Shown here piece after piece: positions 35,908 to 43,605 of a stretch of 64,000 nucleotides of DNA. The stretch is taken from contig PDZV01000008.1 of NCBI GenBank assembly GCA_002753135.1, forward strand, positions 45,295 through 109,294, written 5' to 3'. This stretch comes from Magnetococcales bacterium WMHbinv6 (GTDB taxonomy: Bacteria > Pseudomonadota > Magnetococcia > Magnetococcales > Magnetaquicoccaceae). Position 1 is the first letter of the stretch; each line of letters begins with the position of its first letter. Position numbers and translations under genes: made by a program. Below the pieces are notes generated by a model. The model did no database searches. It worked only from the letters and a program-made list of their open reading frames with translations, and was not told the DNA's origin.

Positions 35908-37629
35908 TCACTCATCCGCATGATCCAGCCCCAATTGTTTTAATCGACGGTAAAAGGTACTGCGGCTCAGACCCAATTGCCGGGCCGCCTTGTCCCGATT
36001 CCAGCGATTGGCGGCCAATGCCGAGAGAATTGCCTGCTGCTCGGGGTGGGTTTCCGTAACCGCCCCCATTGCTGGAAGGTGTGAACGGAGAGTGTTTTCC
36101 GATAATTCCGGCAAATGACGACTTTCGATCACGGCTTGGTTGCACACCACAAAAGCATGCTCGATGGTATGACGCAGTTGCCGCACGTTGCCGGGCCACG
36201 AATAGCGCATCAACAACAGCATCGCCTCTTCATTCAGTCCGGTGATCTCTTTGGCAAATTTGCGCCTGAACTCTTCAATGAACTGCTCGACCAGCAAGGG
36301 AATATCTTCACGCCGTTGGCGTAAAGGGGGCAAATGGATCTCCACCACCCGCAAGCGATAATAGAGATCATCGCGAAAACGGTCCTGAGCCACCAGTTCA
36401 GCGAGATTTTTGTTGGTGGCGGCGATAATGCGTACATCCACTTCGCAGGTACGGTTATCACCAACTCTCTCAAAGGTTTTTTCCTGCAAAACTCTCAACA
36501 GACGCATCTGCATGGCCGGTGAAATATCACCGATTTCATCCAAGAACAGCGTGCCACGATGGGCCTCCTGAAACCGCCCGGCCCGATCCCGCACCGCACC
36601 GGTAAAAGCACCACGCACATGACCGAACAGTTCACTTTCCAACAGCGTATCGTTCAAGGCGACACAGTTGACCCGTACCAACGGTTGCCCGGCCCGACTG
36701 CCGCTTTGATGGATCGCCTCCACCACCAACTCTTTGCCGGTTCCCGATTCTCCGCTCAGCAACACGGTGGTTTCCACTTCGGACACCTGTTCGATTTTGC
36801 GATAAACCTCCTGCATAACGGCACTGCGCCCGATCAACCGCTGCCAACGACTGCGCCTTTGCAGAGAATGCTCCAGATGCACCACTTGCGTTTCATCTTT
36901 GATGGCCAACACCGCTCCCAGCAGTTGGCCGTTCACATCCTGCAACGGTGTCGCCGTCAGGGAAACCACCTTTTCTGGCACGCCCGCGCGCTGGCAGGGC
37001 TGCCGCAACGCCACAACCTGCTGGGTGCTCTGCATCGACTGCCGCAGCAACTCCTGACACAGCCCCTCACAATGCGGTTGCAGGCGTTCCGTCATCTGCC
37101 CCAATGCAGCCACCTGAATACCGCATAACTCATGGGCCTTATGGTTGGCAGTACGCACGTGCATATCGTGATCAACGCTGAATAACGCCTCGCCGATGGA
37201 ATGCAACACAGCCTGCAAGTGCAAGCGCAAATTTTCCCGGTCGGTCTGAAAATATTTTGCCGCCAACGCCCGGTTGACCGAACGCAACAACTCTTCCTCC
37301 AGAATCGGCTTGACCAGATAATCAAAGGCCCCATCCCGCAACGCCTGACGTGCTGTCTCCAGACTGGGATGCCCCGTGATGATGATCACCAAAGGGGGGC
37401 TCGGCAAATGGGCGATCATGCCCAGCAGGTCAAGTCCAAACTCCTGGTGCAAGCGAACGTCGCAATAGACCAGGTCATGAGGTTGTGCCGCCAACAAGGC
37501 CACGGCGCTCTGCAGGCCTGTTTCTGCCCTGACCGTATGGCCAGCCACCTGCAGCAGACGGGTCAAAACCCGTCCCAATGCCACATCATCATCAACCACC
37601 AGTATTTTGCCCATCGAACTCTCGGCCAT
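35908..37629 (-). CDS. NtrC-type sigma-54-dependent response regulator with PAS domain
   Basis: A 573-residue transcription activator. Receiver (about 6-125) with DLVYCDVRLHQEFG; a PAS-like middle domain (about 140-250); an AAA+ domain with Walker A GESGTGKE, the sigma-54 contact loop GAFTGA, and LFLDEIGDI; and a C-terminal Fis-type HTH (about 525-570, NRDKAARQLGLSRSTFYRRL). The intact GAFTGA shows it can drive sigma-54 RNA polymerase. It precedes the sensor kinase on the same strand, so they form a two-component pair. ATG 37629 and ATG 37614 are both possible starts. No target promoter is visible nearby. Confidence 0.94.
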   Translation of the reverse strand: MAESSMGKILVVDDDVALGRVLTRLLQVAGHTVRAETGLQSAVALLAAQPHDLVYCDVRLHQEFGLDLLGMIAHLPSPPLVIIITGHPSLETARQALRDGAFDYLVKPILEEELLRSVNRALAAKYFQTDRENLRLHLQAVLHSIGEALFSVDHDMHVRTANHKAHELCGIQVAALGQMTERLQPHCEGLCQELLRQSMQSTQQVVALRQPCQRAGVPEKVVSLTATPLQDVNGQLLGAVLAIKDETQVVHLEHSLQRRSRWQRLIGRSAVMQEVYRKIEQVSEVETTVLLSGESGTGKELVVEAIHQSGSRAGQPLVRVNCVALNDTLLESELFGHVRGAFTGAVRDRAGRFQEAHRGTLFLDEIGDISPAMQMRLLRVLQEKTFERVGDNRTCEVDVRIIAATNKNLAELVAQDRFRDDLYYRLRVVEIHLPPLRQRREDIPLLVEQFIEEFRRKFAKEITGLNEEAMLLLMRYSWPGNVRQLRHTIEHAFVVCNQAVIESRHLPELSENTLRSHLPAMGAVTETHPEQQAILSALAANRWNRDKAARQLGLSRSTFYRRLKQLGLDHADE

Positions 37630-37779
37630 AGCGCTTAATCAGGCAGGATTCCCCCGTTCCAACCTTTGGTGTCATCCTAGCAAAACAGCAAGGAAACTCA
37701 ATCATAAAATCATCAGTCGCCAGCAAAACACCCATTTCTCTCTCTTAAGAGAAGGCAATCATTAAACAAATAAAACGTG

Positions 37780-37804
37780 TTGACGCCATCCTCTCCCTGA
37801 GGAT
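37780..37804 (+). promoter_or_regulatory. Putative csoR promoter/operator
   Basis: A TTGACG box (37780-37785) is followed by an inverted repeat ATCCTC (37788-37793) and GAGGAT (37799-37804) around TCCCT, 11 bp before the csoR start. The position suits a self-repressing CsoR site, but no clear -10 box is seen. Confidence 0.4.
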
Positions 37805-37815
37805 AGGATGAACAC

Positions 37816-38085
37816 ATGAATACGCACCCACACCATCCGGCCATCGTGGCCCGCCTGAAACGCGCTTCCGGCCATTTGCAGAAAGTGATCAGCATGATCG
37901 AAAATGATCACCCCTGCGAACAGGTTGCCCAACAACTGCATGCCGTCTGTAACGCCCTCGACAATGCCAAACGCAACTATGTCAGCGACCACATCGAACA
38001 TTGTCTGGTTATCCGCGAAGGATTAAGCATCCAGGAACTGGAGAAACAACTCACCGCCATGAAACAAATTGCCAAATATTTATAG
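37816..38085 (+). CDS. csoR: CsoR/RcnR-family metal-sensing repressor
   Basis: An 89-residue all-helical repressor. The Cys34-His59-Cys63 ligand set has the same spacing as the Cu(I) fingerprint of CsoR (Cys-x24-His-x3-Cys); RcnR and FrmR differ at one of these places. An N-terminal His-rich start (MNTHPHHP) may add ligands. Such tetramers leave DNA when Cu(I) binds. It heads the cusC-cusB genes 108 bp downstream, so copper control of that efflux system is expected. AGGAT lies six bases before the ATG. Confidence 0.88.
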   Translation: MNTHPHHPAIVARLKRASGHLQKVISMIENDHPCEQVAQQLHAVCNALDNAKRNYVSDHIEHCLVIREGLSIQELEKQLTAMKQIAKYL

Positions 38086-38193
38086 GGCCTGTTCTCCCTA
38101 CCTTTGTTGACTGCAATGGCGCTACGGGTTACCGTTTGCGCAAAAACGTGTTATTTTTTTGCTAGACGGATTTCTTGCCCTGGAGGTTCCTTC

Positions 38194-39459
38194 GTGTTTT
38201 CTCGTTGGTCGGTCATCTTTGTGGCTGCTTTACTGATTGGCGCTGTCTCTGCGCCTGCCGCCGACTCGCTTGCCCCGGTTGGGGCAAACGTGGAGGAGTT
38301 ATTGGCGATTGCCCGGCAAATGAATCCTGACCTGGCTGCGGCAGCACTCGATGCCGAAGCAGCAGCAGCACGCACTGCCGCTGCCGACGCCTTGCCCGAT
38401 CCCAAATTGCAACTGACCTTGGATGAGATCGGCAAAAACCGGGCCGGTTGGCCGGGTCGTGTGGCCACCAGCAAATATATCCTGCAACAAGAGATTCCTT
38501 TTTGGGGCAAGCGGGCTCTGCGCCGCGAAGTGGCCGCAGCCGAACAGGAAGAGATGGTCCAGCAACAACAAGATCGTCTGACCGAATTGGAGATGAAGGT
38601 GAAAGTGGCTTATGCCGATTATCACCGGGTCCATTTGGCGATGGATCAGTTGGATGCCTTGGTCCGGGTGTTGCGGGTCATGGTGGAATATGCCCGTTTT
38701 CGCTACAGTCAGGGCATGGGCCTGTTGCAGGAGGCCACCGCTGCCGAGGCGGAACGGGGTAACATGACCGTGGAACGGGTACGACTGGAAAAAGAACGGC
38801 AACGCATCCGCGCCCGACTCAATGCCTTACTCAATCGACCCGCCACGGCACCCCTGGTGGAACATCCCACTCTGCGCCCGCTTCCTGCTGCGGACAAGCT
38901 GGAGTATGATGCTCTGCTGGCCCGTCTACAGGCCAGCAACCCGGCATTGCGCATGAATCAGGCCCGCTTGCAAGCAGCAGAAGGGGGCGTACGCCTGGCA
39001 GAAAAAAGCGGCATGCCCGATTTGGAACTCTCTTTCGGCGTCGTGGAACGTCGGGATGAGGGGACCCAGGATGGTTATGAGGCGATGGTTCGGGTCAACC
39101 TGCCCTGGCAGGGAACGTGGCGCCAGGCCGTGGAGCAGGAAGCCGCCGCCAAACGACAGGCAGCAGATCAGCGCCTGCAAGGTGAGCGCATCCGTCTGGA
39201 ATCGGCGTTGCTGGAAGCCCTCTCTGCCCTGGATGAATCCCGGCAGGTAGAACAGGTAACCCGCGACAGTCTGTTGCCCCAGGCACACATTGCTCTGCAA
39301 TCGGCTCTCAAAGGCTATGAAACCGGCAGCACGGAAGCGGTAACGGTGCTGGATGCCATCCAGCGCTTAAAAAAATTTCAGATCGAGCAGATCAAAGCGC
39401 AATTTGAACAACAGGTCCGTTTGGCAGAAATTGAACGTTTGTTGGGAGAGACGTTGTGA
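38194..39459 (+). CDS. cusC: Outer-membrane efflux protein of RND system (CusC/TolC-like)
   Basis: A 421-residue TolC-superfamily protein with a signal peptide (SRWSVIFVAALLIGAVSAPAAD) and two long coiled-coil repeats (about 60-200 and 240-400), each with the family pattern NPDLAAAALDAEAAAAR or NPALRMNQARLQAAEGG. It forms the outer-membrane channel of a tripartite metal pump. The start is GTG 38194 with GGAGG seven bases upstream; an earlier in-frame ATG at 38104 would add a non-signal leader. No lipobox Cys is seen. Its stop overlaps the cusB start. Confidence 0.88.
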   Translation: MFSRWSVIFVAALLIGAVSAPAADSLAPVGANVEELLAIARQMNPDLAAAALDAEAAAARTAAADALPDPKLQLTLDEIGKNRAGWPGRVATSKYILQQEIPFWGKRALRREVAAAEQEEMVQQQQDRLTELEMKVKVAYADYHRVHLAMDQLDALVRVLRVMVEYARFRYSQGMGLLQEATAAEAERGNMTVERVRLEKERQRIRARLNALLNRPATAPLVEHPTLRPLPAADKLEYDALLARLQASNPALRMNQARLQAAEGGVRLAEKSGMPDLELSFGVVERRDEGTQDGYEAMVRVNLPWQGTWRQAVEQEAAAKRQAADQRLQGERIRLESALLEALSALDESRQVEQVTRDSLLPQAHIALQSALKGYETGSTEAVTVLDAIQRLKKFQIEQIKAQFEQQVRLAEIERLLGETL

Positions 39460-40808
39460 ACGGCAAAAGGCGTCAGTGGTGGTGCGGGTTGCTGCTGGTC
39501 GGGTTGTTGACGGGCAGCGGGCAAATACAGGCGGCAGAACCGGCTACCCAGGAGGGCAAGGGAGAGGCCCGCAAAATACTCTATTACCGCAATCCGATGG
39601 GCTTGCCAGACACCTCCCCGGTACCCAAAAAAGATTCCATGGGTATGGATTATATCCCGGTCTATGCCGAGGTACGCAAAATACTCTATTACCGCAACCC
39701 GATGGGCTTGCCAGACACCTCCCCGACCCCCAAAAAAGATTCCATGGGCATGGATTATATCCCGGTCTATGCTGACGAAGGCGGCACATCAACCACCGGT
39801 TCGGTACGCATCGACCTGGACAAGGTGCAAAAGTTGGGGGTCAAAAGCGAAGCGGTCAGCCTGCGCCCTTTGACCCGACCCATCCGCGCTGTCGGAACGG
39901 TGCAAGTGGATGAACGACGCCTGCATGTGGTTTCGCTGCGCTATGAGGGGTGGATCGAGAAACTGCATGCCGATGCCAGCGGACAAACGGTCCGCCGGGG
40001 TGAACCGTTGATGGAGGTCTACAGTCCGGCTTTGCTGCTGGCCCAGGAGGAGTATCTGGCAGCCTTGCGGGCAGAAAAAAGTTTGCAGGAGGCCGACGCC
40101 GAAACACGACGCACCGCCGGTCTACTGGCTGAGGGAGCCTTGAACCGATTGCGCAACTGGGAGATCCCTGAAGCCCCGTTGCACCGGTTACGGCGTGAGC
40201 AGCAAGTTCTGAAAACAATGACCGTCAACGCACCGGTATCGGGCGTAATTCTGGATAAAGGTGCCCTTCGCGGCATGCGCTTCATGCCGGGAGAGATGCT
40301 CTACCGGATTGCCGATTTGTCACAAGTTTGGGTGGTGGCAGAACTGTTTGAACAGGATATGGCCTGGGTTGATGTCGGACAACATGCGGAAGTCACCCTA
40401 AACGCCATGCCGGGAAAAACCTATACCGGCAAAGTCTCCTTCATTTATCCGTTGTTGACCCCGGAAACACGAACCGTCAAGGTACGCATCGAACTGGCCA
40501 ACCCGGAAGGAAAATTACGTCCCTCGCTCTATGCCACGGTGCAGTTTTCCGGTCGGAGCGGAGAACAAAGCGTCTTGACGGTCCCTGATTCAGCCATCAT
40601 GGACAGCGGAGCCCGACAAGTGGTCCTGGTGGAACGGGGTGAAGGACTCTACGAACCACGTTTGCTGCGCATCGGCAGCCGGGGTAACGGCTATAGCGAG
40701 GTGCTGGACGGGGTGCGCGAGGGAGAAAAAGTGGTGGTGCGGGCCAATTTTCTCATCGACGCCGAAGCCAACCTGCGCGCCGCCATGGGCCATTTTGCCC
40801 ACGAATAA
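39456..40808 (+). CDS. cusB: Periplasmic adaptor of Cu/Ag RND pump (CusB-like) with duplicated metal-binding domain
   Basis: A 450-residue membrane-fusion protein. After a signal/anchor helix (about 9-28), two tandem heavy-metal-binding domains occur (residues 39-73 and 74-108), each with YYRNPMGLPDTSP and KKDSMGMDYIPVY; Met residues in these are likely Cu(I)/Ag(I) ligands. Then come a barrel-sandwich, alpha-hairpin and beta-barrel region with YEGWIEKLHADASGQTVRRG and APVSGVILDKGALRG. Most CusB proteins have one such metal domain. GTG 39456 overlaps the cusC stop. The pump gene that normally follows is absent; a hairpin element and a convergent gene follow. Confidence 0.92.
   Translation: MNGKRRQWWCGLLLVGLLTGSGQIQAAEPATQEGKGEARKILYYRNPMGLPDTSPVPKKDSMGMDYIPVYAEVRKILYYRNPMGLPDTSPTPKKDSMGMDYIPVYADEGGTSTTGSVRIDLDKVQKLGVKSEAVSLRPLTRPIRAVGTVQVDERRLHVVSLRYEGWIEKLHADASGQTVRRGEPLMEVYSPALLLAQEEYLAALRAEKSLQEADAETRRTAGLLAEGALNRLRNWEIPEAPLHRLRREQQVLKTMTVNAPVSGVILDKGALRGMRFMPGEMLYRIADLSQVWVVAELFEQDMAWVDVGQHAEVTLNAMPGKTYTGKVSFIYPLLTPETRTVKVRIELANPEGKLRPSLYATVQFSGRSGEQSVLTVPDSAIMDSGARQVVLVERGEGLYEPRLLRIGSRGNGYSEVLDGVREGEKVVVRANFLIDAEANLRAAMGHFAHE
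39570..39779. repeat. 2 x 105-bp near-identical tandem repeat in cusB
   Basis: The 105-base unit 39570-39674 is followed directly by 39675-39779, with only a handful of substitutions; each encodes one 35-residue metal-binding domain. The mismatches are partly synonymous (AAT/AAC, GGT/GGC, GCC/GCT), so the duplication is older than that in cusA but still recent, or kept similar by conversion. Confidence 0.93.
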
Positions 40809-40818
40809 TCATCCCTGC

Positions 40819-40981
40819 TTAGGAGCCCAGCAAAAATAACTTGGACATCCTGCTTGTCTTTTGCTCCTCCTGCGTCGTTGCAAAAACGTTTACATACTAA
40901 AAGTATGCGCGCGTTTTTTCTGCTAGCAGGAGGAGCAAAATCCGGCGCAATCTGCACAAGTTATTTTCGCCAGGCTCCTTA
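40819..40981. repeat. 163-bp nested imperfect palindrome between convergent genes
   Basis: The two halves are reverse complements over about 78 bases each: AGGAGCC at the left end pairs with GGCTCCT at the right end, TAACTTG with CAAGTTA, and a perfect 15-base block TTTTGCTCCTCCTGC (40859-40873) pairs with GCAGGAGGAGCAAAA (40926-40940). The centre is CATACT-AAA-AGTATG. It could fold as a very long hairpin that ends both convergent transcripts, or be a non-autonomous repeat element. The right end includes the stop codon of the next minus-strand gene. Confidence 0.85.
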
Positions 40982-43021
40982 GCGCACCATCAGCGACCAC
41001 AACGAGGCATGTTGATCCGTCCATGCCTGGAACCCTGCGGGCAAAGGGATGGGCTTGCCCTCGGCCAGCAGAGGGTGTTGCCACAGGGAGCTGTCACGAC
41101 TGACGAGTACCCATTTGGAATGGACTTCAAAGGTGTTCTTGTCGCCCGGATTGGCCAACAGGCGTGCGCTCAGGCCCAGGTGTTGCGCCGCCGCCTGCAC
41201 CACGCGCGCCAGATCCAGATAGCGATTGGAAACATGCACGGCCAACACACCCTTTTCCTGCAGATGCTTTTGATACAGCGTAAACGCTTCCAGGGTCAGC
41301 AGATGCACGGGAATGGCATCCCCGGCAAAGGCATCGAGCAGCAAAACATCAAACTGATTGGCAGGTTGTTGTGCCAGTCGGCGGCGGGCATCGCCGATAA
41401 TCATGTCGTGATGTGCGCTCAGGCGTGGCAAATGAAAAAACCAGTTGCGCGCCAATTCCGCTACTGCCGGGTCCAACTCATAAAAGCGGTAGCTGTCCTC
41501 TGCCCGCCCATAGGCCGCCAGAGAGGCGATGCCGACACCGATCACCCCAACCCGTAACGCGCCTCTCTCTTTGAGGAGCGCCAGCAGGCGTCCGGCACCA
41601 CTTTTGGCCCCGTAATAGGTTGTCGGCAAATCCTGTTTCTCTTCGGCCAAAAATTGCACCCCGTGCAGAATACGACCATGCAGCAGTTTACGATAGCCAT
41701 GCTCCGCATTGTCGGCAACCCGCAGGATACCATAAAAATTGCGCTGCAAAAAGGCGACAGATTGGTCTTTTGACAACCAATACGACAGGTTATGCATGCC
41801 AGCAAACAACAGCACCATGGCAACCCCACTCTGCAGCAGGTAACGCGCTCGAGGCGTGGAATAGCGCAGACGCGGCAGTGCCACCCCCAACGAAAACAGA
41901 CCACAGAGCAAAACGGCCACCGGCAACTCGCAGGCATCGTTGCATGCCAGAGGTGCCAGCAAGGCCCCCATGGCACCACCTACAGCTCCCCCCAGGGAGA
42001 TGGTCAGATAAAAAGCGGTCAAATGGGCTGGATCCGGTCGCAGTGCCGCCAACTCGCCATGACAGGCCAAAAATAAAATGGTTGCCGCCAGCAGCATCGC
42101 CCCCATGACCACGGGCAAAGAGAGCCACTGCCACGAAGAGATCGGCAACAGAGTCATCAGGCAGAGTGCCAACAACAGCAGAGGAATAAACAGTTCGCGC
42201 TTGTACCATCGCGGGTGATCAAAGGCCAAAACAAAGGAGAGCAGATAGAGCGCCAGCGGCAAAATCCACAACAGAGGCACCGGGGCAATATCGGTGGTAA
42301 GAAAACGGGTGACAGCCAGCAGCAACAAGGAGGGAGCCAGGGCCAACGCAAGCCAGTATACCCTTTGGGCATGGGGCACCGTGTTTGCCTCTGCCGGGGT
42401 GGTTGACCAGGCTGCGAGCCCTTGTTGCTGGATGCCGGCGACCAAAACAACAGAGAGAACCATATGGATCACAAACAAAGCCGACCAAACGGTCAGTTGC
42501 TGATCAAGGGACAGCCAGGGTTCAATCAGCGTGGGATAACCGAGCAAAGCCAGCAGGGAACCCACATTGGAAAGGGCAAAAAGGCGGTAGGGTTGCGCCT
42601 GCTGTTGTGCCGCATACCATGCCTGCAACAGCGGACTGTTGGCAGCAAGCAGCAGATAGGGCAAACCAATGCTGGCAGCCAGCAGTTCAAGTATATGGCG
42701 AATCGGTGCCTCATCCCCTCCGGCAGATCGGGAATCGACGAACTGAAGAGGCAACAAAAAAAGGGCCAGCAACAGCAAAGCGATATGCAGCCAGCTTTGT
42801 TGGCGCAACGTCAAGCGACGATTGCCGACATGGGCATAGAGATAACCAAACAGCAAAGTCACCTGAAAAAACAACAGACAGGTTGTCCAGACAGCACTGG
42901 CACCCCCAAACCAAGGCAGAATCTGTTTTCCCGCCATCGGCTGTACAAGAAAGAGCAAAAATGAACCGAGCAGGATTGTCGGACCATAAAGATGAGCCGC
43001 CAAACGAACCAGAAAGGGCAT
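40979..43021 (-). CDS. Membrane-fused spermidine synthase-like protein
   Basis: A 680-residue protein. About 400 N-terminal residues contain roughly a dozen hydrophobic helices, beginning LYGPTILLGSFLLFLVQPMAGKQILPWFGG, which is the usual start of the MFS-fused class. The C-terminal 230 residues are a Rossmann methyltransferase-like fold of the spermidine synthase family (VIGVGIASLAAYG, YELDPAVAELA, LLLDAFAGDAIPVHLLT). Polyamine synthesis has not been shown for this fused class generally and cannot be asserted here. ATG 43021 is chosen as the conserved start; a leader from 43099 would lie within the promoter. Confidence 0.85.
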   Translation of the reverse strand: MPFLVRLAAHLYGPTILLGSFLLFLVQPMAGKQILPWFGGASAVWTTCLLFFQVTLLFGYLYAHVGNRRLTLRQQSWLHIALLLLALFLLPLQFVDSRSAGGDEAPIRHILELLAASIGLPYLLLAANSPLLQAWYAAQQQAQPYRLFALSNVGSLLALLGYPTLIEPWLSLDQQLTVWSALFVIHMVLSVVLVAGIQQQGLAAWSTTPAEANTVPHAQRVYWLALALAPSLLLLAVTRFLTTDIAPVPLLWILPLALYLLSFVLAFDHPRWYKRELFIPLLLLALCLMTLLPISSWQWLSLPVVMGAMLLAATILFLACHGELAALRPDPAHLTAFYLTISLGGAVGGAMGALLAPLACNDACELPVAVLLCGLFSLGVALPRLRYSTPRARYLLQSGVAMVLLFAGMHNLSYWLSKDQSVAFLQRNFYGILRVADNAEHGYRKLLHGRILHGVQFLAEEKQDLPTTYYGAKSGAGRLLALLKERGALRVGVIGVGIASLAAYGRAEDSYRFYELDPAVAELARNWFFHLPRLSAHHDMIIGDARRRLAQQPANQFDVLLLDAFAGDAIPVHLLTLEAFTLYQKHLQEKGVLAVHVSNRYLDLARVVQAAAQHLGLSARLLANPGDKNTFEVHSKWVLVSRDSSLWQHPLLAEGKPIPLPAGFQAWTDQHASLWSLMVR

Positions 43022-43070
43022 CACAGGATCCACATCCAAAGAAGCAACAGAGAGAAGGCAATTGCCGAAA

Positions 43071-43099
43071 AAAGTAACTTTTGTTAGCAAAACGGTCAA
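43071..43099 (-). promoter_or_regulatory. Putative sigma-70 promoter of the spermidine synthase-like gene
   Basis: On the minus strand TTGACC (43099-43094) and TACTTT (43076-43071) are 17 bases apart, 50 bp upstream of the ATG. The -10 box is a partial match. Confidence 0.5.
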
Positions 43100-43605
43100 G
43101 CAGCAATCAAACAGATAGCCAAATCAAGGTGAGTCTGGAACATGGCAAAGGTCGATGCAAAAGGGTGGGAGCTTGTGTACCATCACACAGATATATTTTG
43201 TCGCCAACGCCAACTTGCCCGGTAACCGGGCTTGCCGGTGACGATTTATTCATAAACGTTCAGCAGCGCCCCTGGTTGGCTGAGGCGTCATTTTGTTCGA
43301 CTGGTGGCAGTTTTTGTGGCACAATGGCGGGCGGTGAAGAGTCTGTGCGGATCATCATCTTTTTTGCCATACACTTTCAGATAATCTTTTGCAGTCATGC
43401 CGCTTGAGGGGGTTACACGACACCCCACTCAGAAATGGTACAGCAAACTGCCAGTTGAACATTGGACGTTGAATTTTAGGACTGGGTGGTGCGGGACAGC
43501 TAACAGGTAAAGGTATTCAAACCTGTACACGGAACAGATCATTGGCAGACAGCCTGTCAAATGAAAAACAGTTGCCCTGTTATCGCTACGGAAAAGGAGA
43601 ATTTC
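43100..43605. other. Intergenic region between divergent genes, no gene seen
   Basis: About 500 bases without a supported gene between the spermidine synthase-like gene and the MASE1 kinase. It holds a short perfect hairpin, GCCCGG (43217-43222) and CCGGGC (43226-43231) around TAA. Open frames across it have no ribosome-binding site and a composition unlike coding DNA here. Confidence 0.6.

Noticed and set aside
39570..39779. CRISPR-like or phage-type repeat array
   Set aside because: The repeats are directly abutting coding units of 105 bp without spacers.
43081..43407. 108-codon open frame in the region before the MASE1 kinase
   Set aside because: It crosses the promoter of the convergent gene, has no ribosome-binding site and shows no domain.
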